From Whitmania pigra (lineage: Eukaryota; Annelida; Clitellata; Hirudinida; Haemopidae), in assembly GCA_021613335.1 (NCBI GenBank), contig JAJTWR010000260.1:1801501-1865500 (forward strand): DNA of 64,000 bases. The letters are read 5' to 3'. The notes beneath the pieces are model-generated. The model was given only the letters and a program-made list of their open reading frames with translations, was not told the origin of the DNA and did not search any database. This document shows positions 15,201 to 27,937 of this stretch, one piece after another (the first letter of the stretch is position 1; every line of letters begins with the position of its first letter). The position numbers and the translations under genes are program-made.

Positions 15201-16768
15201 ATGGTTTTACTTTGTAATTTTTGTAGTTATAGTATTTCAAGTCTTACATCATTATCCTTGGTTACAGCTCTCATTACAAATGTCAAGATGTATTTCATGT
15301 CTTTGTACTGAAATTTATATATAAAAATAAAGCAAAATAGAGAGTGCCAATGTAGGTTTAGAAATTATAATTAAAAATAATAGAGATAATAAGAGGTAAA
15401 CAACCTAAATATTATTAAGATGTAATAACCTTTATGTCAGGTAATAAACATTTATAACAATTACCTTTCTCATAAGAAATGAAAATGCTTCTGCAGAGAA
15501 CTTGTTTATGTAGTCTCTGTACTTGTGAGCATTTAACAGTGGACAAAACAAGCTGCAATTGAAAAACTCATGAAAGTCAGTAATTCAAAAACGAGGTTCA
15601 TTCTTAAAAGTGAACTAACTTGAACGTATCTTCGATATTCGAGAGAAAATTTTTCTGCATAGATTTAAATAGGAAAGAGAATGCAGCAAAGATGCTCCTA
15701 ATTATGTTGACATCGTGATGATGTTTACCAAGAATTGTGATGAAAATGTTGAAAAAAGATTTGAAATAGTTCTCATAAAAATCGCTCTGGAGGTCTTTGC
15801 TCAGCTGTACAGTGAGGCTTGAATAAAAACAGGTGATATATAATGTTGTCACTAGTTACATGTATTCATTTAATGATTGTTAGGTTCTCACTCTATCAGG
15901 GGCTCCAATGCAAGGCTGCCACTGCTCAGCAAGTGGCGTTCCAAACATGCAACAATTGATTTCTACAATTAGATCATTTTCATTTCTCAACATGGCTATC
16001 ATCTCCATCAAGGTTTAGTCAGAAACTTAGATGCATGAAACTTTGCTTATTTGCTTCTGTAACAACAGTCTATTAACATAAACTAATTAAAATAACCAAC
16101 CTGATTATGAATGACAAGAAGTAGACTATCCACTTCTCCTTGTAACTCAGCCACAAATTCCACTGAAACATAATAAACATGTGTTAACGAGTCACAAATG
16201 TTTTATACAGCAATAAAACAAACCAAATTGCTGTGTGCAATTCAATTCTCTCCATTTTCTCAGAGATTCACCAAAGTAAGATAAAGCCTCATTCTGCAAA
16301 AATCATCAATTAATTTACATTTTTTTCTTCTACGATAAAATCAAATTGCCAGAAATACCTCAACTTTGGGAATGTCCTTCCACCCTAGACTTGAAATGTG
16401 AACTTCATTCAGAAGTTCATGGAAAGATTTGAACTAAGTATAAAAACAACACATATTCAGTCTGTCATGTAACAAAACAATAAATACTAAACTATTTTGA
16501 ACGATATGTTCAATTAATAATCTCAAGTGATACACATTATTCAAATTTTTAACGTTAATTCATTATTGAGTTTTAATATATGTTTTACATATATAGTTGT
16601 TTTCATATTTTTATACTCTTGGGCTCCTACTAAAGATATCTTACAAAAATTAATGGGTAGGGTTAGGTAACAACTTCTTCTTATTTATTGCTTAAAATGG
16701 TACAAAATAAAAACATTTATGTTACTTACAACAAACGTGTTTAGCTTCCTGTTTTTCCGTGAATCCAT
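3218..16768 (-). CDS. UTP20: UTP20, U3 snoRNP-associated HEAT-repeat protein
   Basis: Very large nucleolar component of the small-subunit processome, required in known homologues for early pre-rRNA cleavages and 18S rRNA maturation. The gene spans about 13.5 kb with roughly 45-50 short exons. The start at 16768 gives MDSRKNRKLNTFV, and the next exon gives FKSFHELLNEVHISSLGW, then a YFGESLRKWRELNCTQQF-type motif matching the family N-terminus (KWRELN is diagnostic). The exon near 15604-15835 (TVQLSKDLQSDFYENY) matches the next conserved helices. The C-terminus has the basic tail VSTNPEAFAKRKIRKN...KRKMEG..KKRK typical of UTP20, with stop TAA at 3218-3220. The middle is alpha-helical HEAT-like repeats with few sharp motifs. 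I read only some of the internal splice sites, so the total length is uncertain, probably about 2,500 residues against about 2,785 in human. A (TTA)n tract lies in one intron (7436-7498), and a tandemly repeated splice donor occurs near 14212. Confidence 0.93.
7436..7498. repeat. (TTA)n microsatellite in a UTP20 intron
   Basis: Interrupted ATT/TTA triplet run between UTP20 exons. Similar triplets recur at 1167-1195, 23389-23692 and 36935-37090. Confidence 0.85.
14129..14220 (-). repeat. 26-bp tandem repeat that includes a UTP20 5' splice site
   Basis: Four copies of a 26-bp unit (TATATTCCAAGTAACCATTT as the start of the unit on the minus strand) span the end of a UTP20 exon and the start of its intron. 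The working donor appears to be at 14210-14211, giving the join SK|YVPKLGEY. Copies with donor-like GT lie 26 and 78 bp further into the intron. One intermediate copy has GC instead. Confidence 0.75.
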
Positions 16769-17084
16769 CGTGGCAAACAATGACGATAATAAAGTACCTC
16801 ACACACACTTTGAGGTTTTTTAAGAGTTAAACAACGAATAAACTACTTGCTACCATTTTAAATTATTTTTAAGAATTGCAATTAGTTTTTTAATTTGTTT
16901 GTTTTATAATTAAAATGATAGATAATATGAAAAATGTGTTATTGAATTTAAATTATGATTTTTTACTTTTATGGTATTTCTGTAAGTGCCCTCCGTCATC
17001 CCTCAAAAAAATTGGTCATGTTTACGATTCTGGAATCACAAATTACAAAAAAAACTGTTGTAATATCTACGTCCGTATTTATTT
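16769..17084. other. UTP20 upstream intergenic DNA
   Basis: AT-rich DNA upstream of the UTP20 start. It presumably includes its promoter and 5'UTR, but I cannot point to specific elements. It ends where LINE 3' sequence begins. Confidence 0.4.
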
Positions 17085-17615
17085 ATTTGATTATAGTCCT
17101 CTGCATAACTGAGATGATTTGGACTTTAATTAGTGTTAGTAATTTAAAAAATGAAAAGTATTAGAAATAATGAAATGCATTAGTTAATTATAGTAAAGTT
17201 GTAAAGGGCTTAGAGTAAGCCGCTTCTGTTTTTGCAAATCCACCGATAAATGATGTCCACACTTGCTGGACTGCTAAGCGTGGACGTCATGCCTGATAGA
17301 TTCGTATATATTCTGATTTCTCTCCTCAGGGCAGAATGGGTCGGACATTCCACGAGGAAATGCTGCACACTTTCGTCTTCCTGAGGGCACTTTGCACATT
17401 TCCCATCAGTGTGCCGTTTCAAGAGAAACAAGTGTTGATTCAGAGCACACTTTCCAACTCGGAGTCTGGAGATAAGAACTTCCTTCCTCATTGAGACACA
17501 TTGGAACTTGCTCTTCGTCGACACTTGTTTCTCTATTGCCTTATAATATTGGTTTCGCGGGTTCTCGTCCCATCTGGTTTGCCACTGTTGGAGGATGTTG
17601 CGGGCATCTACGCCC
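17085..17615 (-). mobile_element. 5'-truncated RNase-H-type LINE fragment (3' end)
   Basis: Minus-strand copy of the same family as 58806-60270. An ORF at 17210-17524 encodes the C-terminus after RNase H: LISRLRVGKCALNQHLFL, the cysteine/histidine motif CAKCPQEDESVQHFLVEC and the terminal IIYRWICKNRSGLL. The 3'UTR and the (TAAA)n-like tail read through to about 17085. Upstream homology starts near 17615 (DARNILQQWQTRWDENPRNQ), so most of the element is missing. Confidence 0.85.
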
Positions 17616-18318
17616 GTAGAGTCGCTGCACTTAATATATTTTTGTCCGAGAGTTATTGTTCAGCCCAAAAAACAAAAAATAATGAGCTGTGGAAAATGCG
17701 GGCGCTATGTTCACGACCCTCAGGAGCATGACCATTTCATGAGTCGTACTTGCTTAATTTTTTTGGTGAAGGATCAAAGCATTGCCGCTGGCACCAAACT
17801 TGCTCTCCCATGAGCCATATTTAACGGAAACTTCCAACTCCTACCCTGATGTGAAAAATTGACTATTCTCAGGAATATAAGATGAGCTCTTAAAAACTCT
17901 TTATTCTGCATTTTGTTAAATCCAAAAAAATAAGCAATACAATTCCAGAGGATGACATCAGTAAGGTTATTTATGCATTGACCACTCCAAAGTAAATAAA
18001 AACTGTTTTATAATAGGTAAGGAATATCAAAATTGAATTTAAGAAATGGCTAAATACAATAAGAGAAATTCCATTAAAATCAATGCATAGAGCAGACACT
18101 CGGTCAATCAACAAACTATGCAGGAAAGCCAGCTATCAACAAGGATATGATTTTTAGAAGCAACTGAAGGAAGCAAGTTTATGCTCAAAATCCAACTTAG
18201 CAAGAACTTTCAAATATTGTAATCAGTTCAATGATTAGGAAGATGAAAATTTTGTAACTTGGATGATTACAATTTTATAACAAACAATCAATTAGTGACC
18301 TCAATTGAACAAATGCAG
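17616..18318. other. FoxO 3' flank and probable 3'UTR
   Basis: AT-rich DNA downstream of the FoxO stop codon. The part nearest 18318 is likely 3'UTR. No gene or repeat was recognised. Confidence 0.4.
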
Positions 18319-21300
18319 TCAGGAGAATTCATGAGAAAGTATGCTCAATTCATCTTCACAACTGAGCAAAAGACTGTTGGCACCAAATAGATCATCAATA
18401 TTTCCATCAAAGTCCATGTCTCCAATAGTTTGGTCAACGTCTATCTGAAAGGAGTGAGACTGACCAAACTCAAAAGAGTCAGCAAAAGCTTCAGGCTTCC
18501 CATCAGGAACATTATTTTTGGGAAAAGTATTAGTATGTGCTTCTTCTGTTGAATCCAATTTGAGTGAGAGCCAATCTGTCTGATTTCCAGGAAGAAATGA
18601 AGTCTGAAAGGTGTTGTTTGCCTGTTTGTGGGATTGCTCAGAGTTAAGCTGTTGAACCTCATTGGTTTGTGAGCTCCTCGTTAAAAGCATGTTTTTTTTA
18701 CGCTGAAGCATGTCAATAATCTTCCTGTTTAGTTCGGGATTTTGCCTCCGCAGCTGACAAAAACGTTCCGAATGGAGTAGTTCCATCAGCATTTTTCGTC
18801 GTCTTTCTGATATGTGGAAAGCGGGATGACTTGTATGTGGTTCGCTGTCTCCTAAAGACATTTGGTTGGTTTGCTTGTTGAGATCGCTCATCATTGTTCC
18901 ACTGACACTGCCAGAGCTCAGATTTTGATGCATAGCTAAAGAGTTTTGGGTTTGTTGTGTCTGAAGTATAACAAAATTAAATAAAATTCAAAGAAATGTA
19001 ATAGGTACTAATAATAAATATAATTATTAATTTATATTTTATAATGGAAAATCTCAATAATTAAGTAGAAGAAAATACTTGATTTGTTGATGACAACAAC
19101 TTGCTTTTCTCAGCAGGAGTAACATAAAGCAGAATAGGCGATGACAAATTGGTTGCTTCAAAGTAGCTCCCTCGTTCATTTGATGGCTGGACTTTCAAAA
19201 TAATACTATTCTGTGGGTTGCTTACATGGTTAAGGAATCCCATCTGTGATGTTTGGACAGCCAGTGAAACACTGGGATGGAATGGCATGGAATGGGATGA
19301 ATCCCCATTATTTCCAATTATGCCCTCCATTTTGTGCCAATGCAGAATTTTTTCAGCAGATTCAGAAGGTCCAATCTTTTCAATGTTCTTTAATTTCTCA
19401 ACACAGTCATCAACCTGAGTAGAAGGTATAACTGTTTGACTTGAAGATTTCCTCAGGCAGATTGACTTAGTATCATTCTCTGGAATGACTTCATTTGCTT
19501 CTGATATTGTTCTGATCTTTCTTGAATTTTCATCAAGGTTGGACATGACTTCATTTTCTTGACATTTTAGTCTTTTGTTGACACGACATCGTTTCCTATC
19601 CATGATGGCTGGATCACCCATGGTAGCTCTTCTGCGGGGAACCTTGCTCTTCACAAAATTTCTGTTTACAACCCACCAGCTGCTCTTTCCAGTTCCTTCA
19701 TTTTGAACTCGAGAAAATTGATTGTGTAAGGATAAATTGTGTCTGATGGAGTTCTGACCATAATAAAATTAAAGGTTTCTTTAATCTCCAAATGAACAAA
19801 TAACAAATTTTCACGAAAAATTAAAAAAATTTCTATTACAAATAATAACCTTCCATCCCATAGAACTTGGTCCATCAGACCTCATTTGAAAATAAGGAAT
19901 ATTCTTTATCATCCATTCATAGATTTGTGTCAATGTCAACCTTTTTTCAGAGGAACTTTCAATGGCCTGTGCGATGAGTTCAGCATAGGAAGCATTTCCC
20001 CAAGCATTACGCCGCATGGAACCTTTTTTAGCGAAACCAGATTCAACCTGCATGGCCTGTGAAATTTCATCATCTCCATCAGGTTTGAAATCACCATCCA
20101 ACTTTGATGCCACACTTCCTCCTGGACTGGCCACCTGTTTTTGTGAAACATATGTAAATAGCCTTTGAGCCAAACAGATTTTACTTATAAAATAAACATT
20201 AAGGCAAGAGTGAACTTAGAGAATCCAAAAATATAAAGCTTGCATGAGCATGACCAAAAGAGCTAGTCAGAAGAAATATTTCAATTACAATATCACTCAG
20301 AATAGCAATAACATTTCTGTTGGAGTTGTCTTAAATCCTACCAGAAGCCTAAGATTTACCAACAATGAGTATCCAAAATAATATTGCACCTATGTTCTTA
20401 ATCACAGCATATGCATTTGAGTTTGTGACACATAATTTAATTTAATAACAGGATGGGATACAACATTTCCCCATCCTGTTCACATAGAAATACAGACCTT
20501 TATAAAAGCAATCAATACTCCAATACTGGTACATAGGCCATTCAAAGAACTTTGGACAAATTGAACACTCTAATGAAACTAGGGTGATGTTAAATGACTT
20601 CCAAGTTAAAGTCTTCTGAAGTGAGCTTGCCTGACATGGCTGAATATAGAGTTTCCCCTGTGTACCCAATAATAATCCTAAATAATCCATACGAACTTGT
20701 GAAAAGCTTAGGTGGCATTTTTAGATTTTTTGTGAATCAGGGACGCCATACACTGACAAAGCGCTAAGTGAGAGCAAACAATCCAGGTGATGCAGGAGCA
20801 CAATATTTATATTATTTATTGAACAAGCAGCAACCATGTCAATAGTGTGCACACATGGAGTATTAGAAATTCCAAGAAAATGAATGAAGAGAATACTTTT
20901 CACTTGTTGGACATCCTAGAAAGGGAGGATATTAGAATAAAACTAAAACTGAGTGACACACCTAAATTAGCCAAAATAACATCACATCAAAATGTTGGTT
21001 TGTAATAGAAAGTAGAGCAGTAGCCAAAATGCAAAATTAAATTCACACATTATCAAGCAATGATAACTTACATACAGTGGAACCCACCTATCTCAACTTT
21101 GGTCAACTCACCAACCCTATTAAGTCGATGTTTTTGAAGTAGAACCACCAAATTCCTTCTTTGTCTTATCATTTTCTCATCAGTTATGTCGATACTTTTA
21201 TATCGCCGAACCCTAATATCTCGATCACAAAAGAGTGGCGAATTCGCCACTTTATATCAGTTATCTCAACCCCATGACTTTGAAGTGGAACTGCCAAATT

Positions 21301-22916
21301 CCCACTTTTGTTGTAGCATTTTCTCATCGGTTATGTCGATTCATTTATATCACCCAACCCAATTCCCCTTACCGAGTTTGCCTGAAGGGTAACACGCTGT
21401 AACTATTCTGTTTTTTTTCATTTCTATTTTCTATTTTCGTTCTAAAAATGTCTGGAGGTGTTAAGAGAAAGCTGGACAATAAGTCAATAGAGAGAAATGT
21501 AGGAAAAAATAATTATAAATGTTTGTATCGAGAACCAGCAGTAGTTTGTATTCCAAATTGATAAATCTCTGCTGTTAGTTGGTTCACACATGCATTTTGT
21601 TGTTAGCAAGCATGTGTTGTTATCAATATCAAATATAAATTGCTATTGTAAAAACCCTCACTTATTAACACACATTAGGTACATAAAGAAATTGCAAGCA
21701 CATGTTAATATACAATCGCCATATTGATTTTCGGTTACCTCGACCATCGGTTATCTTTTGGCAAAACCCTAGGCCATCGACATAACCGAATTTAACTGTA
21801 ATTTCTTCAACACATATAAAGATAATAGGTAAGTGACATCATTAGGTTGAATAGAACCATGTATTTTTGATTTTTTGTTGAAAACATTTAAATATTTATT
21901 TAAAGGCAGAATAATGCAATCAAACCCAAACGTAAAAATAATTAATTGATAAGAATAGAATTTTTGGACTACAATAACTCAATCTAATGCACCTGCTTTT
22001 TTCATCATCTATCATATTACATCAACCAGTCATCCCTTGTCAATAGAGACTTCTCATATCTCTTCTGTTGTCTGGAACAGACTTCCGACAATGACTTCCT
22101 TTCCTCATAAGAGCCCAACTCTCTGGAGCTCTTCAAAAGCCACCTGAAGACTCATCTCTTCAGGACATCAAGAAACTAGGACATGAGGTGCCTCTGATGC
22201 TTAAGATGCCTTACAAATTAACTATTGTTAATATTATTTCAATATTTCAAAAAAATGTTTTATTGAAAAGACCAAACCTTTAAAAACAAAATCTCTAAAT
22301 ATAAAATATAGTCTAACATATCTGTAGATTTAAAAAAGCTTGACAAATGCCAAGAGCAACATCAAACATCTGTATTTAAGAATCAGTATATTTATTAGCA
22401 TAAATATTGTTATAAATGTTGTCAAAACTAGTCGTTGAAGAAAAACATATAAAGCACAAATACTTTTTAAAGAGAACTTGATGGTGAGTCAAAACATTTA
22501 CTTGTATGACCTTTGGCATGATTTTAGCATTAATAATATTGTTCTCAAAATAATACATAAAAATAATTAAGGCCAACATTGACAAGTTGATGAACATTTA
22601 ATTATAACAGTATTATCAGCTAATTGTTTTGGTTTTACATACTATGCTTGTCTTAAATCTTTTGGAATTATTAATTTACCAACTTTTGATAATCAAAACT
22701 TATTAAAGCAGATGTTAATAGCCATGGTCATAAATTAAGTTATATTAGAAATCTCATCACCTTTTCAGATATAGCTGAAAACTCATGTGGTCGACTGTCA
22801 AGATAGACAAAATCTCCATGCCAGGTGTTTGATCTTTCTCTTGGCAGAGGTTGAAAGTCCTGAACCTCCATATCATCAACTTTATCTTCAAAATGAAGAT
22901 GCTCCTCTACATCCAT
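18319..22916 (-). CDS. FoxO: FoxO forkhead transcription factor
   Basis: DNA-binding effector of insulin/PI3K-AKT signalling in the FOXO family. Four coding exons, all phase 0, give 585 residues: 22761-22916, 19850-20134, 19079-19753 and 18319-18960. Residues 22-32 hold the N-terminal AKT/14-3-3 site QPLPRERSNTW (RxRxxT, Thr31). The forkhead domain runs from about 93 to 180, with RRNAWGNASYAELI, EKRLTLTQIYEWM, GWK|NSIRHNLSLH across a conserved intron, and NEGTGKSSWW. GWK and the basic wing that follows are FOXO-specific. A second AKT-like site, PRRRATMGD (Thr191), follows the domain but is one residue shorter than the usual RRRAAS/T. The C-terminus is Gln/Ser/Asn-rich and ends in an acidic segment (DMDFDGNIDDLF) like the FOXO transactivation region. 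A splice acceptor lies 4 bases before the ATG, so a 5'UTR intron is likely. Intron 1 (2.6 kb) carries transposon remnants. Confidence 0.95.
21075..21798 (+). mobile_element. Pogo/Tigger-like DNA transposon remnant in FoxO intron 1
   Basis: A 724-bp element with imperfect terminal inverted repeats starting CAGT (left CAGTGGAACCCACC, right end reading CAGTTAAATTCGG on the other strand) and TA on both sides. Subterminal copies of GGTTATGTCGAT recur inside. A short ORF at 21448-21561 begins MSGGVKRKLDNKS, resembling the N-terminus of Tigger/CENP-B-type transposases, and then stops. It is an internally deleted, non-autonomous copy. Confidence 0.72.
22040..22190 (+). mobile_element. CR1/L2-like LINE C-terminal remnant
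   Basis: A short degraded stretch encodes VVWNRLPTM and, in a shifted frame, LFKSHLKTHLFRT. These are the usual end of many CR1/L2-type reverse transcriptase ORFs. It lies in FoxO intron 1 and is frame-shifted. Confidence 0.5.
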
Positions 22917-23388
22917 AATGCTAAAATGAGTAAAACAAACAAGCCAAACAATGAAATCTGTATTTAATTCTGACAAAGGAGAGATAGATATATACAAAAT
23001 TGTAACAAGTACTAAAGATCGTCCCGAATTTATAGAAAAGGGCAAATACCTGCAAAGCTCGAGAACTAAGACATGCACAAATTCATTTAATAGTCTTTTG
23101 TCGATATTTTATCGTAAATCGCTTTAGATCTCGAGGATTAAATGTTTAATGCAATTCTGTCAATTTGGTTCACTGTTGTAAAATGGGATTGTATCAAGCA
23201 AGTCTAATTCACTTTAATCGTAACGTCTTCGAAGTCGCGGCCAACTCACGAAAAATAAACAAACATGTCGAGCATGTGTTTATTCTTATAATTGTGATGA
23301 AAAGAGAGAAACAATTTTATTACCAAAATTAAATCTAATAAACAGAAATATAACTATGAGCTATAGCCTTAAGGATTGTGAGTTCGAA
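22917..23388. other. FoxO 5' region with probable 5'UTR exon and intron
   Basis: On the minus strand a pyrimidine-rich stretch and AG (near 22921) sit immediately before the FoxO start, so the 5'UTR is probably spliced with a non-coding exon further upstream. The exact exon and promoter cannot be fixed from the sequence. Confidence 0.45.
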
Positions 23389-25084
<1,696 letters not shown>

Positions 25085-27580
25085 ATGAACAGAGGACGTC
25101 TGTTTGCTTCACTGATTTTTGTTTGTGGTTTATTGCTGGCCCAACCGGAAGAGAATAAACAAAATTACTCCGAAGACACTCGGTCGATTTTTTAATTTTT
25201 GTATAGCCAACTCTAGCTTTAACAGATTAACTTTTTAATTATTCAGGTATCTTCTTTATGATGTAAACCCAGGTGAAGGTTTTAACTTGAGGAGGGATGT
25301 TTATCTCAGAATGGCCAATCTTGTCAAGTTGCTCAATAAGGTTTTTAATTATAGCATTATACATATTAGCTAATAGTTTTTTATTTTCTATGCCATAGTC
25401 ATCTTTATTTCTCAGATGCAGTCATGGGTTTTAGTCTTACCACCATGGAATCATTTATATCACTGGAATTCAGACATTGAACAGCAAAATATTCCTTGGT
25501 CTCTATTTTTTAATATTGAAAGCCTTGCCCAGCATGTTCCAGTAATTGAATTTGAACAATTCTTGAAAGGTATTTACTACATTCTGTAGTTTGAGAATTA
25601 AGTTTATATTCATTTTTATATTTAAAAAATTGTCTAGCTAATCATCATAAAGTGGATGAAGTAATATACTTTCAACATTACAAAGAGGGATGGAATGGCA
25701 ATGGGTGGGTAGAAAAGATGGATGAAAGAGATTGCATCAACAAGGTTCCATTTTATAAGGTAATGGGATATGTTGCTAGGGTGACATAAATAATTTATTA
25801 ATGTTAATGTTTTAAGGAAGATAAGCTCTGGCATTGGTATCTCCCTAATGTAACAGCTCTTGAGTTCAAATGCATGTCAATCCAAGCTGAGTATAGCTTC
25901 CTCAAAGATTTTCTTCTGACAAACACTTCGTCTAAGTCAATATATTTCCCTCGAGCTGAACATGTCATGCACGGAAAATATTCCGAATGGAGCAAAGAAT
26001 TTTGGACAGTAATTATTTCATTGTTAGAGATATCATAATTGTCTTTCAGAATATTGTTATCAATGCTGAACTCATCAAATATTATACAATTATTTGACAT
26101 TGTTCGAGGCATTATCTAAAATGCAATGACACTGAGCACTTTAATAATTAAATCTAGGCAAGAAGGAGTGTGAGGTTTTCCAGAGGCTTAATAAATCTTG
26201 CTGATGACTTTCGCATGAAATTTCTTGACTCCAATGATGCAAAAGATAAAACCTTCTTAGGAGAAAATTGGCAATATATAAAGGTCTGACAAACCATAAA
26301 ATATGCCTGAAACTTCTCTGTATCATTTAATACCTGCAGAAAAAGCATGGAGATGCTATTGGAGGACCATATCTTGCAATCCATCTGAGAAGAAGAGATT
26401 TCATCTTTAGTCATAAAAAGGATATCCCATCAATATCTGGAGCTGCCTCTCAAATTAACAAAGCCTTAATGAATTTGAAATTGAGTAAAGTTTTTGTTGC
26501 CACTGATGCACCAGCTGAAGGTGATGAGCATCAAGATTCATTTGCATTCACTTGTTTAAAGGTCGCCTGACTTTTGCAGAAATTGATCAATTGGAGAAAA
26601 ATATTAATATGGGTGAGATGTACAAGTACTCACCAACAGAGGATGTATTAAAAAAATATATGGATGGGGGAATAGCTATTATTGATCAATGGATTTGTGC
26701 ACATGCAAGGTTGGTAAATGTTGGAACTTGTTACATGTGTTACACAAGGGCAGCTACAGCTTTGAGAATAAATTCAAACTCTTAGAGGTAATATTACAAT
26801 GCCTGGATCATTGCCGGACTACAATTAACACGTTAACATGTCTTGGCATCAGTAGCCGAATGGTTGAGGCTTTTGATTTGTTTGAGGAGTACAGTTCCCA
26901 TATACATAATATATTAAACATGACACATACAGCTTACAATTAGAATAATCTCCATATCTGGAGCCAATACCGGCAGGATTTGACTAATGAAATTGGGAAT
27001 TTATAGAAAAGAGCAGCCATAATAACAATATATTCTGTGGGATTATGAAGAAAGGCTTCAGTTTTTGTTCTGATAAAACTGCAGATTGTTGCAGCAGATG
27101 TTGGCTTTAGAGTCATTTATATTTCTCTGGCAAGATGCCAACAGGAAATTAGCCATTGGGCTGGCTGCATGGATTGTAGGATTATTGCATGTGGAGCAGG
27201 CCAATTTGCTACAATTGCTCGTTCTAATATTTTAATGGGTGGCAATGAGCCTGCTCAAGATTAACTTTCATTAGCATCTTGCTTACTTAATTTTCATGCC
27301 ATTGAATGCATGACTTTTCAATTTTAACTTCTTTCTTCTGACATACAAATATTCTTATTTCCACTGATATATCGTCCTGTTGTTAATTATAATAATGACA
27401 TCGATTGGTGTTTTGAACAGGTTCTTCATAGGCACAGCAACATCAACCTTTTCTTTCCGTATTCACGAGGAGAGGGAGATCCTAGGATTCACTCAAAATT
27501 CTACATACAATTGCTTCTGTCCAGATGACAAGCCAGCATGTGAACAGCCTACTAAATGGTCAATCATATATAAAAACTGA
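25085..27580 (+). CDS. POFUT2: GDP-fucose protein O-fucosyltransferase 2
   Basis: ER-lumen enzyme that transfers fucose from GDP-fucose to Ser/Thr of folded thrombospondin type-1 repeats. Nine exons join in frame to 418 residues (human 429): 25085-25182, 25247-25340, 25416-25569, 25638-25759, 25817-26008, 26158-26283, 26340-26520, 26580-26709 and 27421-27580. An N-terminal hydrophobic stretch ([15 protein letters not shown]) fits a signal peptide. [19 protein letters not shown] contains the conserved catalytic Glu. [28 protein letters not shown] (GDP-fucose-binding Arg), [27 protein letters not shown] and [15 protein letters not shown] follow in family order. Two late Cys pairs ([13 protein letters not shown]) are retained. 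Intron 7 is only 59 nt. AATAAA lies 10 nt after the stop. The neighbouring UBASH3 converges from the other side. Confidence 0.97.
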
Positions 27581-27589
27581 CTTGCTCTG

Positions 27590-27595
27590 AATAAA
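27590..27595 (+). promoter_or_regulatory. POFUT2 polyadenylation signal
   Basis: AATAAA begins ten bases after the POFUT2 stop codon, followed by AT-rich DNA. It would give a very short 3'UTR. Confidence 0.6.
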
Positions 27596-27937
27596 TTCTA
27601 ATTCATTTTAGCATGCAAACTTTCATTAATTCATATCATGTTCATTGTACCTGGCTATAACAAAACCAATTGTGGTTTATATGAAATTGTCAAGTCCTTT
27701 CTTGTCACATGTGATATATTAACATTTTCAAAGAGCAACATTAGAATGGAAATTTTTGGAAAAAAAAGCACAGAAGTGAATGTATCGTATCCCAAACAAC
27801 GGTTGAACAATCAAAACAAATCTTGAAACAAAGGTGCAGTCTCACAAAAAAAATCAGATCTTTCTACAGTTTTCTAGCTGTAATGAAAACTGGAAATTTC
27901 TGAAGCTGTTGAACTTGTAGTGGTGGATTCTGACCAT

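Noticed and set aside
17501..17813. Plus-strand ORFs over the LINE fragment
   Set aside because: They are antisense to a recognisable LINE coding region and show no domain.
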